A DNA stretch of 11,680 bases from Candidatus Altimarinota bacterium. GTDB lineage: Bacteria; Patescibacteriota; Gracilibacteria; CAIRYL01. The stretch lies in NCBI GenBank assembly GCA_027053135.1, contig JALUEA010000070.1, positions 1 through 11,680 on the forward strand, in the 5' to 3' direction. Made by a program: the position numbers and the translations under genes. Shown here piece by piece: positions 1-7,116 of this stretch. The number at the start of each line of letters is the position of its first letter. Position 1 is the stretch's first letter. The notes beneath the pieces are model-generated. The model had not been told where the DNA came from. It made no database searches and saw only the letters and a program-made list of their open reading frames with translations.

Positions 1-91
1 ATCCATAATATTATTAAGTAATGAAAATCTGAAAAAAATTATTATTGTAAGATTATCCTATAGTATAGAATGGGAAAATTCAAATATATTA

Positions 92-119
92 TTCATAAAT
101 CATACAAAATATGTATAAT
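92..119 (+). promoter_or_regulatory. Predicted sigma70-type promoter of the chorismate mutase-TrpE gene
   Basis: A perfect -10 hexamer TATAAT lies at 114-119, with a -35-like TTCATA (4 of 6 consensus bases) at 92-97 and a 16-base spacer. Transcription would start near 126, about 25 bases before the ATG at 151. A start inside the 70-150 stretch argues against translation from the upstream in-frame ATG at 70. The region is very AT-rich, so chance matches are likely. Confidence 0.4.
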
Positions 120-150
120 AGAATATATATATTTCATAAAAGCATGGTAT

Positions 151-1809
151 ATGAATTTAGAAGCAATTAGAAAACAGATAGATGGAGTTGATAGAACAAT
201 AATTGATTGTATTGTTCAACGATTACATTTAGTAGAAAAAGTAGTTAAATGGAAGGATGAAAATAATATGAGTATTTATGATGCACCGCGTGAACAGAGA
301 TTACTTGCTGAAAAACGGGATTTAGCATCTGAATTTGGAATTTCTCCAGATACAATAGAAGAAATTTTTCGATCTATTATTGCTGAATCGCATTTACAAG
401 AAAAAAAGTTTTTACAATCAGATAATACTTCACCATTAAAAATTAGAAGGAGGGTTATCGATAAGCATGCATCATTATTAGATATTTTTTCTATTATTGC
501 GAAAAAATATACCAATTTCTTTTTTTTAGAAAGTTTAGGAGATGATGAATGGAATAATTATTCGTATTTAGGATTTGCTCCAAAAAAAATATTTGCTATA
601 AAAGATTTTGAAGTGTTTATTGATGGTGTTTCTCAAGGGAAAAAAGAAGATCCTTTTGCATGGTTAGAAGAACAATTTGCACCATATCAAAATTTAGTAG
701 CAAATACGAAAGAAGCAGGTTTTGTTGGTGGATTAATTGGCTATATAAATTTTGAAGCTATAAAATATAAAGAAAAGAGTTTAGATTTGCCATCTCATCC
801 AAATTTTTATGATGTTGAGTTTGGGCTATATTTAGATGCACTTATTTATAATAGAAAAACAGAGGAATTGGAGTATGTGTTTGCTGATGAAGATCGATTT
901 AGTGCTATTTCTGAATTATTACAGGATAACAGAGAAGAACAGATGCATACGGTTAAAAATAATAATACCGCCCATATGACATCAGTAAGTTTTTCTGATA
1001 CAGAAATGGATGCATATATTAATCGGTGTAAAGAAGAAATTTATGCAGGAAATGTTTTTCAAATTGTTCCTTCGCGAAAATTTAACTATGAAATTAAGAG
1101 GGGAGATGAAAATGATAGAACAACATTTGAGGTAGAATTTTATAAAAAATTGCGAATAACAAATCCTTCTCCAAATATGTTTTATCTTCATTTTGATGAA
1201 CGAAAAATTATTGGTTCGTCTCCAGAAATGATTGCAAAAATTCAAGGAAAGCGTATTGAAACATATCCTATTGCGGGAACGCGTTCTCGTGGAAAAACAC
1301 CACAGGAAGATGCAAAACTTTCGGCAGAAATGCTTTCAGATGAAAAAGAAGTCGCAGAGCATTTGATGTTGGTTGATATGGCGAGAAATGATTTAGGGAA
1401 AGTATGTGAATATGGAAGTATTACTGTAGAGGAAATAATGGCATTAAAAAAATATTCTCATGTTCAACATTTAGTTTCACGGGTTGTCGGAAAAATCAAA
1501 CCGGGTATATCGTCATTAGAAGCATCGTTAAGTAATTTTCCAATGGGAACAGTGGTTGGATCGCCACGAATTGAAGCAATAAAAATCTTGCAAAAAAATG
1601 AACCAGAATTGAGAGGTCCATATGCAGGAGGTGTTGGGTATTGGAGTATTACAGGGGATATGCAATTGTCACTTGCAATTCGTTCTTTATTTATTCATGA
1701 AAATTCTGCATTTGCCCAAGCTGGAGCTGGAATAGTATTTGATAGTGTTGCACGATTTGAGCGATCAGAAATAGAGAAAAAATCGCAAAATATACGAAGT
1801 TTATTATAA
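151..1809 (+). CDS. Chorismate mutase (AroQ type) fused to anthranilate synthase component I
   Basis: This 552-residue protein has two chorismate-using domains. Residues 1 to about 88 are an AroQ-type chorismate mutase (chorismate to prephenate). Relative to E. coli numbering (from memory) I see R7, R24, K35, D44, R47, E48 and S80 for R11, R28, K39, D48, R51, E52 and S84; Gln88 is Glu84. The rest is TrpE-like (chorismate plus ammonia to anthranilate). It has an LES element (126-128, like the tryptophan-binding LLES), SSPEM (356-360), PIAGT (373-377), VDMARND (408-414), YSHVQH with the probable catalytic His440, and terminal E537 and E540. Alanine in PIAGT favours anthranilate over aminodeoxychorismate synthase, where lysine is usual (PIKGT). 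The frame is open back to an ATG at 70, but 151 gives the normal AroQ N-terminus and follows a -10 box. No TrpG partner is in the window. GTVVGSPR (466-473) replaces the usual GTLSGAPK. The fold assignment is secure; the in vivo product is inferred. Confidence 0.88.
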   Translation: MNLEAIRKQIDGVDRTIIDCIVQRLHLVEKVVKWKDENNMSIYDAPREQRLLAEKRDLASEFGISPDTIEEIFRSIIAESHLQEKKFLQSDNTSPLKIRRRVIDKHASLLDIFSIIAKKYTNFFFLESLGDDEWNNYSYLGFAPKKIFAIKDFEVFIDGVSQGKKEDPFAWLEEQFAPYQNLVANTKEAGFVGGLIGYINFEAIKYKEKSLDLPSHPNFYDVEFGLYLDALIYNRKTEELEYVFADEDRFSAISELLQDNREEQMHTVKNNNTAHMTSVSFSDTEMDAYINRCKEEIYAGNVFQIVPSRKFNYEIKRGDENDRTTFEVEFYKKLRITNPSPNMFYLHFDERKIIGSSPEMIAKIQGKRIETYPIAGTRSRGKTPQEDAKLSAEMLSDEKEVAEHLMLVDMARNDLGKVCEYGSITVEEIMALKKYSHVQHLVSRVVGKIKPGISSLEASLSNFPMGTVVGSPRIEAIKILQKNEPELRGPYAGGVGYWSITGDMQLSLAIRSLFIHENSAFAQAGAGIVFDSVARFERSEIEKKSQNIRSLL

Positions 1810-1812
1810 AAA

Positions 1813-1839
1813 AGTACTATTATACTATTTTTTTATAGT
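1813..1839 (+). terminator. Weak possible terminator after the fusion gene
   Basis: Just after the TAA at 1807-1809, AGTA (1813-1816) can pair with TACT (1823-1826) around CTATTA, followed by a run of seven T (1828-1834). An alternative pairs ACTAT (1824-1828) with ATAGT (1835-1839). Stems are short and AT-rich, so termination here is a guess based on position and the T tract. Confidence 0.25.
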
Positions 1840-1879
1840 TGATATATTTTGAATAGAGTATATTCGTATAGTATTTGTG

Positions 1880-1888
1880 TGATATTAT
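1880..1888 (+). promoter_or_regulatory. Extended -10 promoter for the Lgt-like and helicase genes
   Basis: TGATATTAT matches the extended -10 form TGnTATAAT with one mismatch. I see no good -35 upstream, which extended -10 promoters can do without. Transcription would start near 1895, leaving about 39 bases before the ATG at 1934. The same box style occurs before aroA, purM and pyk, which supports it. Confidence 0.4.
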
Positions 1889-1889
1889 G

Positions 1890-1905
1890 AGAGTAGTTCT
1901 ACTCT
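1890..1905. repeat. Perfect 7-bp dyad just downstream of the -10 box
   Basis: AGAGTAG at 1890-1896 is followed by TT and its exact reverse complement CTACTCT at 1899-1905, then TTT. It overlaps the predicted start of transcription, so a repressor operator is possible. It could also be a small terminator hairpin for the gene upstream (6-bp stem, GTTC loop, short T run). The sequence alone does not decide. Confidence 0.4.
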
Positions 1906-1933
1906 TTTAGAAATAGCGTTTTTATATATCAAT

Positions 1934-2782
1934 ATGCAGGATTTTTTATTCTCTTTTGGAATTTTTGAAATAACAGCATCGCTTATTGTAATTATGATAG
2001 GATTTTTTCTTTCTTTGTGGATGCTAACGCGAACAGTCCATGAACGGAAAATATCATTATTGTTTTTAACGGACCATATGGTGCTATTGATGTTTTCTTT
2101 ACTTTTTGCAGGAAGACTTGGAGTATATTTAACAGATTTAGCATTTGTTGTATCAGAACGAGTATTTGAGGTATCTCATTGGTATGAAAAGTTTTGGGTA
2201 AAAATAGAAATATTTTTTACTTTTTGGCAAGGAGGAATAGATTTAATTTGGTCATTAGTGGGTTTTTTGTTTGTGTTTTTAGTATTATGTTTTATTAAAA
2301 ATGAAAATCCATTAGCGTGGTTAGATGCGTTTTCATTACCATCTATTACTTTTTTAGCATTTTATTCGCTTGGAGAGTTTTTTTCTGGAAGTAATTATGG
2401 GAAACCTGCCCCAGAAGGATTTCCTTTAACTGTTAGTTATAATTTGAAAGATGTACAATTCCAAGGAGAGTTATATCCAGTACAAGTATATGAGGTGTTG
2501 TTATTAGTTATTTTATTTTTCTTTGCAAATAGTTTGTGGGAACGGTGTATAAAGGAATCGTGGCCAAATGGACTCGTAGGAGGTGTAACCTTATCGGCAT
2601 TATTTTTTGTATTGTTTTTATTAGAATTTTTTCGATGGGGTGCTACTCCTGATGTGTTGGGATTTATTCCAATTGAAGGGTTTTTATTACTTATGATTAG
2701 TATAGGAATTTTGTTATTTATGTTTCTAAAAGGACATTTTTGGTTTTTTTCTCGGTTTAAAAGTCGGTTTTCTCATATTTAA
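1934..2782 (+). CDS. Lgt-like membrane protein lacking the catalytic residues
   Basis: This 282-residue, strongly hydrophobic protein has about seven membrane segments. It resembles prolipoprotein diacylglyceryl transferase (Lgt), which moves diacylglycerol from phosphatidylglycerol to lipoprotein cysteines. Matching landmarks are GRLGVYL (60-66), WQGG (98-101) for W-x-GG, the loop at 144-158 ending NYGKP for GRIGNFINGELYGRP, YPVQVYE (181-187) for HPSQLYE, and LEFFR (230-234) for VEFFR. Aligned from memory to E. coli Lgt, the key positions have changed: His103 is I105, Arg143 is S145, Asn146 is E148, Glu151 is S153 and Arg239 is L227. Only Glu243 (E231) remains. Lgt enzyme activity is therefore unlikely. 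It could be a pseudoenzyme or a repurposed lipid-binding protein. No Shine-Dalgarno sequence precedes the ATG. The helicase gene follows after 20 bases and is probably co-transcribed. Fold confidence is moderate to good; function is unknown. Confidence 0.72.
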   Translation: MQDFLFSFGIFEITASLIVIMIGFFLSLWMLTRTVHERKISLLFLTDHMVLLMFSLLFAGRLGVYLTDLAFVVSERVFEVSHWYEKFWVKIEIFFTFWQGGIDLIWSLVGFLFVFLVLCFIKNENPLAWLDAFSLPSITFLAFYSLGEFFSGSNYGKPAPEGFPLTVSYNLKDVQFQGELYPVQVYEVLLLVILFFFANSLWERCIKESWPNGLVGGVTLSALFFVLFLLEFFRWGATPDVLGFIPIEGFLLLMISIGILLFMFLKGHFWFFSRFKSRFSHI

Positions 2783-2802
2783 ATTTTGCTTTCCTTTCGT
2801 AT

Positions 2803-5800
2803 ATGTCAGATTCTCAATATTCAACATTTCAAAAACGCCTTTCAGCGTTAAATGAAGATCAATTACAAGCAGTACAAACAATTGAGGGGCCAGTAATGGT
2901 AGTTGCTGGTCCTGGAACAGGAAAAACGGAGACATTAGGAGCAAGGATTGCAAATATTTTACAGATACAAACAGATATAGAACCAGGAAATATTTTATGT
3001 TTAACCTATACAACAGCAGGCGTTGTAGCGATGCGAAAGCGTTTACTTTCGTTTATTGGGGAAAGTGCACATAAAATAGAAATTCATACATTTCACAGTT
3101 TTTGTAATAAAATTATTCAAGAAAATACTGATTATTTTCCAGTTGATGATGCGGAAAATATTTCTGAATTAGCGCAATATGAATTATTAGAAGCCTTACT
3201 TTCTAATTTACCAGCGAATGATATTCATTTTCAAAAAAATTTGTATTCAAGTGCCAGAGATTTATTAGGATTATTTACAATCTTTAAAAGTGAAAGTTGG
3301 GATGCACAAACAGTGCGAGATGCTTGTGCAGAATATTTACAACAACTTCAATATGATGATGAAATGCTTTATAAGCGAAAATATACCGATAAAAAAACCG
3401 GAAAAGTGTTTCAAAAAGGAGATTTAAATGAAAAAAAATATAAAGCAGTAGAAGAAAAAATAGAAAAAGTTATTTCTGCTACATATATATTTGAACAATA
3501 TCAAAATACCTTATTGGAAAAAGGACAATACGATTTTCAAGATATGATTACGTGGGTCTTAGATGCGTTTAAAAATGATAAAAATTTTTTAGCAGAATAC
3601 CAAGAACGATTTCAGTATATTTTAGTTGATGAATTTCAAGATACGAATGGATCACAAAAGGAATTGGTCGATTATTTATGTGATTATTGGGAAGAACCAA
3701 ATATTTTTGTAGTAGGAGACGATGATCAGTCTATTTATCGGTTTCAGGGAGCGAATATGCGAAATATAATGGAATATTATAACCAGTATAAAGATTCTAT
3801 TACCGTTGTTACACTTGATAAAAATTATAGATCTTCTCAAGAAATTTTAGATCTTGCTTCGCATATTATTGCAAAAAATAAAGAACGACTTGTTCGAGAA
3901 ATTCCACAATTACAGAAAAATCTTGTATCAAAAAATAAAAGATTTGTATCAGAATCACATATACAACCATCGTTGCGAGAATATTATAATGAGGTTCATG
4001 AAGATTTAGGAATTTTTAAACGAATTGTCGCATTACAAAAATCATTTGAATCAGATCATACTGTTGGAGAAAAAAAGAAATTATCTGATATTGCCGTAAT
4101 TTATCAAAATCATGCACAAGCTGAGTTATTAATAAAACTGTGTGAATCGCATGGTATTCCTGTGCGTGTAAAAATGACACAGGATATTTTAGACTTGCCA
4201 CTCATTACGCACATTATTGCGTATTTAGAATATTTTCATAAGGAGTCACAATATCCCTTTTCTGGTGAAAGTATATTGTTTTCGTCTTTCTTTTTTCCGT
4301 TTACCAATCTTTCAGGAAAAGATATTACAGCATTAGCATTGTATAGAAAGTTAGAAATGAAACAACAGGGCGTAAGAGATATTTTTTTTAAAAGTCTTTT
4401 ATTTTCTCCTGATACTCTTGAAAAATATTTTGGAACGAATACAGCATTTGCGCAATATGGAGATATAATTGCTCAGTTAGAGACAAGTTTTCATACAAAA
4501 ACTATAGTGCATTTTATAGAAGATATTTTTACTATTACCGGCATAGTACAATGGGTATTGTCTCAGGATAAAAAAGGGTTTTATTTGAATGCTTTATCGA
4601 CATTTTTTCATTTTGTAAAAGAAGAAGCACAAAAAAGAAAAGAGTTTACAGTTGCAGATTTGCTTGATATTCTTCAGAGAATGAAGCGGCATAATTTAAA
4701 AATTCCAATTGAAAAGGTGCAATACGAAAAAGAAGGAGTACAGTTTATTACTGCTCATTCATCAAAAGGATTGGAGTTTGAGTATGTATTTATAAAAGGG
4801 GTAAATAAAAAAGTATGGGATACTCCGCAACGAAAAAGGTATCATTTACCTTCAACATTGATACAAGGAAATGATGGAGATTTTTTAGAGGAAAAACGAC
4901 GATTATTTTTTGTTGCTCTTACTCGAGCAAAGAAGTTCGTAGAAGTATCGTATTCAAAGTATGATAGGAATGGAAAAGAATTAGATATTTCAACATTTGT
5001 ATCTGAAATGCAACAAGGAGAGGGTGTTACAAAAGATCATGTAGAGTATGGAGAAGATGAAATAAATAGAGTGTTAGAAACAGAATATGCAAGAGAAGAA
5101 ACGAGAAACACAGATGCAATAGATACTTCGTTTTTGGAACCGTTACTTGAGAATTATGCATTAAGCCCAACACATTTGAATAAATATTTACAGTGTGGAA
5201 AAAGTTTTTATTTCGAAAATTTATTACAAATTCCATCGAGTATGTCATTGAGTGCAAGTTTTGGAAATGCTATTCATAAGGCATTAGAAGAAGCAACTCG
5301 GTATGCTATCAATTCAGAAGATAAGCGGTATAAGAAACATATTATATTGCAATATTTTCAAAAAGCATTAGTAAAAGAACGGTATTTATATTCAGAAGAT
5401 GAGTATGAAAAATTTAAAAAATATGGAGAAGAAATTTTATCTCAATATTTTGATCAATACTTAAAAGATACAACAGTATCATATCCTGTCTCTACAGAAA
5501 AATTTATTAGAACAGGGGTAAAAGGTGAGAATGGAATAATTCCAATAAAAGGAAAGATTGATCGGATTGATTATACTAGTGCTACTGATGTTACGGTGAT
5601 TGATTATAAAACAGGAAAATCAGAGAATAAATGGACTAAAGAAAAGCTCTTACCTCCATGTGAAAAAAATAATAATCTTGGAGGAGATTATTGGCGACAA
5701 ATGATTTTTTATGCATTATTACTCGAAAATAACCCTATAGAACCAAAAATATTACGACAGGGATACTTTGATTTCGTAGAACCGCAAAAAGGAGTGTTTG

Positions 5801-5931
5801 TGAAAGAATGTGTCGCAGTAACTCCAGAAGCAAAGAAATTCGTATTATCTCAAATAGAAAGTGTATATTCTTCTATTCAAGCAGGAATTTTTAATGAATG
5901 TGGTAACGAAGAGTGTATATGGTGTCGATAG
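2803..5931 (+). CDS. UvrD/Rep-type helicase fused to a PD-(D/E)XK nuclease
   Basis: This 1042-residue DNA repair or recombination enzyme joins a superfamily 1A helicase to a RecB/AddB-like nuclease. Helicase motifs in order: Q motif (LNEDQLQAV, 16-24), Walker A GPGTGKT (36-42), motif II DEFQD (276-280), motif III GDDDQSIYR (305-313), motif IV NYRSS (341-345), motif V TAHSSKG (650-656) and motif VI around LTRAK (706-710). The nuclease begins near 787 with SPTHLNKYLQC and has GKIDRID (917-923) and VIDYKTG (932-938), giving the D...D-x-K active site (D920, D934, K936). Cys798 plus C-terminal Cys1033, Cys1038 and Cys1041 resemble the four-cysteine Fe-S set that staples AddB and Cas4 nuclease domains. 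No AddA/AddB or RecC partner is adjacent, so it may act alone. It is predicted to be cytoplasmic, unwinding and degrading DNA at breaks. Its stop lies 3 bases from that of the opposing gene. Confidence 0.9.
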   Translation: MSDSQYSTFQKRLSALNEDQLQAVQTIEGPVMVVAGPGTGKTETLGARIANILQIQTDIEPGNILCLTYTTAGVVAMRKRLLSFIGESAHKIEIHTFHSFCNKIIQENTDYFPVDDAENISELAQYELLEALLSNLPANDIHFQKNLYSSARDLLGLFTIFKSESWDAQTVRDACAEYLQQLQYDDEMLYKRKYTDKKTGKVFQKGDLNEKKYKAVEEKIEKVISATYIFEQYQNTLLEKGQYDFQDMITWVLDAFKNDKNFLAEYQERFQYILVDEFQDTNGSQKELVDYLCDYWEEPNIFVVGDDDQSIYRFQGANMRNIMEYYNQYKDSITVVTLDKNYRSSQEILDLASHIIAKNKERLVREIPQLQKNLVSKNKRFVSESHIQPSLREYYNEVHEDLGIFKRIVALQKSFESDHTVGEKKKLSDIAVIYQNHAQAELLIKLCESHGIPVRVKMTQDILDLPLITHIIAYLEYFHKESQYPFSGESILFSSFFFPFTNLSGKDITALALYRKLEMKQQGVRDIFFKSLLFSPDTLEKYFGTNTAFAQYGDIIAQLETSFHTKTIVHFIEDIFTITGIVQWVLSQDKKGFYLNALSTFFHFVKEEAQKRKEFTVADLLDILQRMKRHNLKIPIEKVQYEKEGVQFITAHSSKGLEFEYVFIKGVNKKVWDTPQRKRYHLPSTLIQGNDGDFLEEKRRLFFVALTRAKKFVEVSYSKYDRNGKELDISTFVSEMQQGEGVTKDHVEYGEDEINRVLETEYAREETRNTDAIDTSFLEPLLENYALSPTHLNKYLQCGKSFYFENLLQIPSSMSLSASFGNAIHKALEEATRYAINSEDKRYKKHIILQYFQKALVKERYLYSEDEYEKFKKYGEEILSQYFDQYLKDTTVSYPVSTEKFIRTGVKGENGIIPIKGKIDRIDYTSATDVTVIDYKTGKSENKWTKEKLLPPCEKNNNLGGDYWRQMIFYALLLENNPIEPKILRQGYFDFVEPQKGVFVKECVAVTPEAKKFVLSQIESVYSSIQAGIFNECGNEECIWCR

Positions 5932-5934
5932 CGT

Positions 5935-6453
5935 TTATTTTTTCTTATATTGTTTAAAGTACAAGTAAAGCATTCGGAGTTTTGCTTGAAGTTCCTCAGA
6001 AAAAGTTTCTTCATTTAATAATGAACGAAGATTGTCTAATGCTTCTTGAAATGTATGTGCTGGGGGAGAGTATGCATCTAAAATAGTTTGTTCTTCTTTT
6101 GTAAAGTGGGGTTTTTTGAGTTTTGCATTTTTATTAAATAAATCTTTATTGCTATTTTTTTTAGAGATTGTTTTTTTTTTTTTTTTTTTTTTTTTTGTTG
6201 TTTTGTTTTGTTGTTCTCTTGGTCCACAAACAGTAATAATCCGTGTTAAGTTATAACGGTTTTTTAATTTATTTAATTTTTGAACTGTTGCAACGTTACA
6301 TCCTGCTTTTGTGTATAGTTCTCGTAGAACATTTATTGTGTCATTTTTGCTAGATTCGGAACCTCCTACTTTAATTTCTGTTACGTCTCGGAAGAGTATT
6401 CTATTTTCTTTCCATTGAATATTGTGATTATTGTGTGTATGTGTAAAACTCAT
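5935..6453 (-). CDS. Unrecognised lysine-rich protein, frame spans a 26-base homopolymer
   Basis: I do not recognise this 172-residue protein. It has two parts that both look like genuine coding sequence: an N-terminal half (1 to about 82) with no motif I know, and a C-terminal half rich in charged and leucine-containing helices (about 114-172, ending FKQYKKK). A basic linker joins them, with eight consecutive lysines (87-94) encoded by an uninterrupted A tract (T tract 6171-6196 on the + strand). One frame shift meets TAA within about four codons and the other meets TAG about 30 codons on, so tract-length change would truncate the protein. There are no membrane segments or signal peptide. 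Its promoter (6486-6514) is the best-matching one in the window. The basic character suggests nucleic-acid binding, but that is only a guess. Confidence 0.6.
   Translation of the reverse strand: MSFTHTHNNHNIQWKENRILFRDVTEIKVGGSESSKNDTINVLRELYTKAGCNVATVQKLNKLKNRYNLTRIITVCGPREQQNKTTKKKKKKKKTISKKNSNKDLFNKNAKLKKPHFTKEEQTILDAYSPPAHTFQEALDNLRSLLNEETFSEELQAKLRMLYLYFKQYKKK
6171..6196. repeat. 26-base T homopolymer inside a coding region
   Basis: Twenty-six consecutive T on the + strand read as A in the minus-strand gene and encode Lys87-94 plus one base of each flanking threonine codon. Tracts this long are prone to slippage in replication and to miscounting in sequencing and assembly. Both non-native frames end soon after the tract. 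Confidence 0.95.
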
Positions 6454-6485
6454 TATGTAAAATATAAAATTAAGTAATCCTTAGT

Positions 6486-6514
6486 ATTATAAAATATATT
6501 ATATAATAAATCAA
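6486..6514 (-). promoter_or_regulatory. Predicted sigma70 promoter for the lysine-rich protein gene
   Basis: Read on the minus strand, TTGATT (6514-6509) and a perfect TATAAT (6491-6486) are separated by exactly 17 bases. Transcription would start near 6479 and the ATG begins at 6453. It lies in the 84-base divergent region shared with folA. For folA I see only an isolated TATAAT (6502-6507) with no good -35. Confidence 0.5.
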
Positions 6515-6537
6515 GTAATATTTAAAAATATAACAAT

Positions 6538-7056
6538 ATGATCACACTTATATCTGCAATGGGAAAAAAGAATGAAATTGGTGTTAATAATACATTACTG
6601 TGGGATTTACCTGTAGATATGCAACATTTTCGAACACGAACACGAAATAAAACGGTAGTAATGGGACGAAAAACATTTGAAAGTATTGGAATGGAATTGC
6701 CACAGAGGACTAATATAGTTGTAACGCATAATAGAGAGTATGATGTTTCGCAATATAAGAATACAAAATGTATGTATTCTCTTCAGGAGGTATTGGATTT
6801 GCATGCAAAAGAGGTAAAAAAAAATTCTCATTATGAAATGATGATTATTGGCGGAAGTACTCTCTATGAAATGTTTTTGTCTTATGCAACGCATTTATCG
6901 CTTACTTTTGTTGATGCAGAATTTCCAGAGGCTGATAGTTTTTTTCCAACAGTGGACTTTACACAGTTCGAATTACTTTCATGTCAAAATATTTCAAAAG
7001 ATGAAAATAATAGATTTGACATAAAAATATGTGAATTTCAAAGAGTCTTAAAATAA
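6538..7056 (+). CDS. folA: Dihydrofolate reductase
   Basis: This 172-residue DHFR reduces dihydrofolate to tetrahydrofolate with NADPH in the cytoplasm. The family features sit almost at E. coli positions: W22 and LPVDM with catalytic Asp27 (24-28), the NADPH-binding VMGRKT (41-46), LPQR with Arg57 (54-57), and the IIGGSTLYE segment (103-111) with the conserved GG. Length is normal for the family. The ATG at 6538 gives the standard N-terminus. No Shine-Dalgarno sequence precedes it, and the upstream 84 bases are almost all A and T. No thyA is nearby. The + strand neighbour aroA starts 60 bases downstream with its own promoter-like box, so co-transcription is possible but not required. Conserved Arg44 is encoded by CGA, consistent with the standard meaning of that codon here. 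Confidence 0.95.
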   Translation: MITLISAMGKKNEIGVNNTLLWDLPVDMQHFRTRTRNKTVVMGRKTFESIGMELPQRTNIVVTHNREYDVSQYKNTKCMYSLQEVLDLHAKEVKKNSHYEMMIIGGSTLYEMFLSYATHLSLTFVDAEFPEADSFFPTVDFTQFELLSCQNISKDENNRFDIKICEFQRVLK

Positions 7057-7078
7057 AAATTTTTGTATATGGAAGATA

Positions 7079-7087
7079 TGGTATACT
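7079..7087 (+). promoter_or_regulatory. Extended -10 promoter for aroA
   Basis: TGGTATACT fits TGnTATAAT with one mismatch. Transcription would start near 7094, about 23 bases before the aroA ATG at 7117. No clear -35 is present at the right distance. It overlaps the possible hairpin at 7082-7099. Confidence 0.4.
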
Positions 7088-7105
7088 TTTTATAGTATAT
7101 TTTTT
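7082..7105 (+). terminator. Short hairpin followed by a T run between folA and aroA
   Basis: TATACT (7082-7087) and AGTATA (7094-7099) form a perfect 6-bp stem around TTTTAT and are followed by six T (7100-7105). Placement 25 bases past the folA stop suits a terminator, but the stem has a single G-C pair. The left arm is also the aroA -10 box, so the dyad may be incidental. Confidence 0.3.
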
Positions 7106-7116
7106 CCATTTTTCGA

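Noticed and set aside
70..150. In-frame N-terminal extension of the fusion protein from the ATG at 70
   Set aside because: The extra 27 residues have no counterpart in AroQ proteins, the sequence contains a perfect TATAAT at 114-119, and the ATG at 151 gives the normal family start.
982..1245. Minus-strand open frame inside the fusion gene, with similar frames at 276-515, 2726-3013, 4016-4201, 5027-5257, 6607-6894 and 9768-9980
   Set aside because: All lie within conserved coding regions on the opposite strand (one also crosses a gene junction) and show no recognisable protein features.
151..1809. Aminodeoxychorismate synthase (PabB) identity, tempting because folA is nearby
   Set aside because: PabB normally has lysine in PIKGT; this protein has PIAGT with the anthranilate synthase alanine and a TrpE-like HLMLVDMARND segment.
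5929..5937. Terminator between the convergent helicase and lysine-rich genes, and likewise at 8461-8474 between aroA and pyk
   Set aside because: The gaps are 3 and 8 bases and hold no hairpin; any terminators must lie within the opposing coding regions, and I could not identify them.
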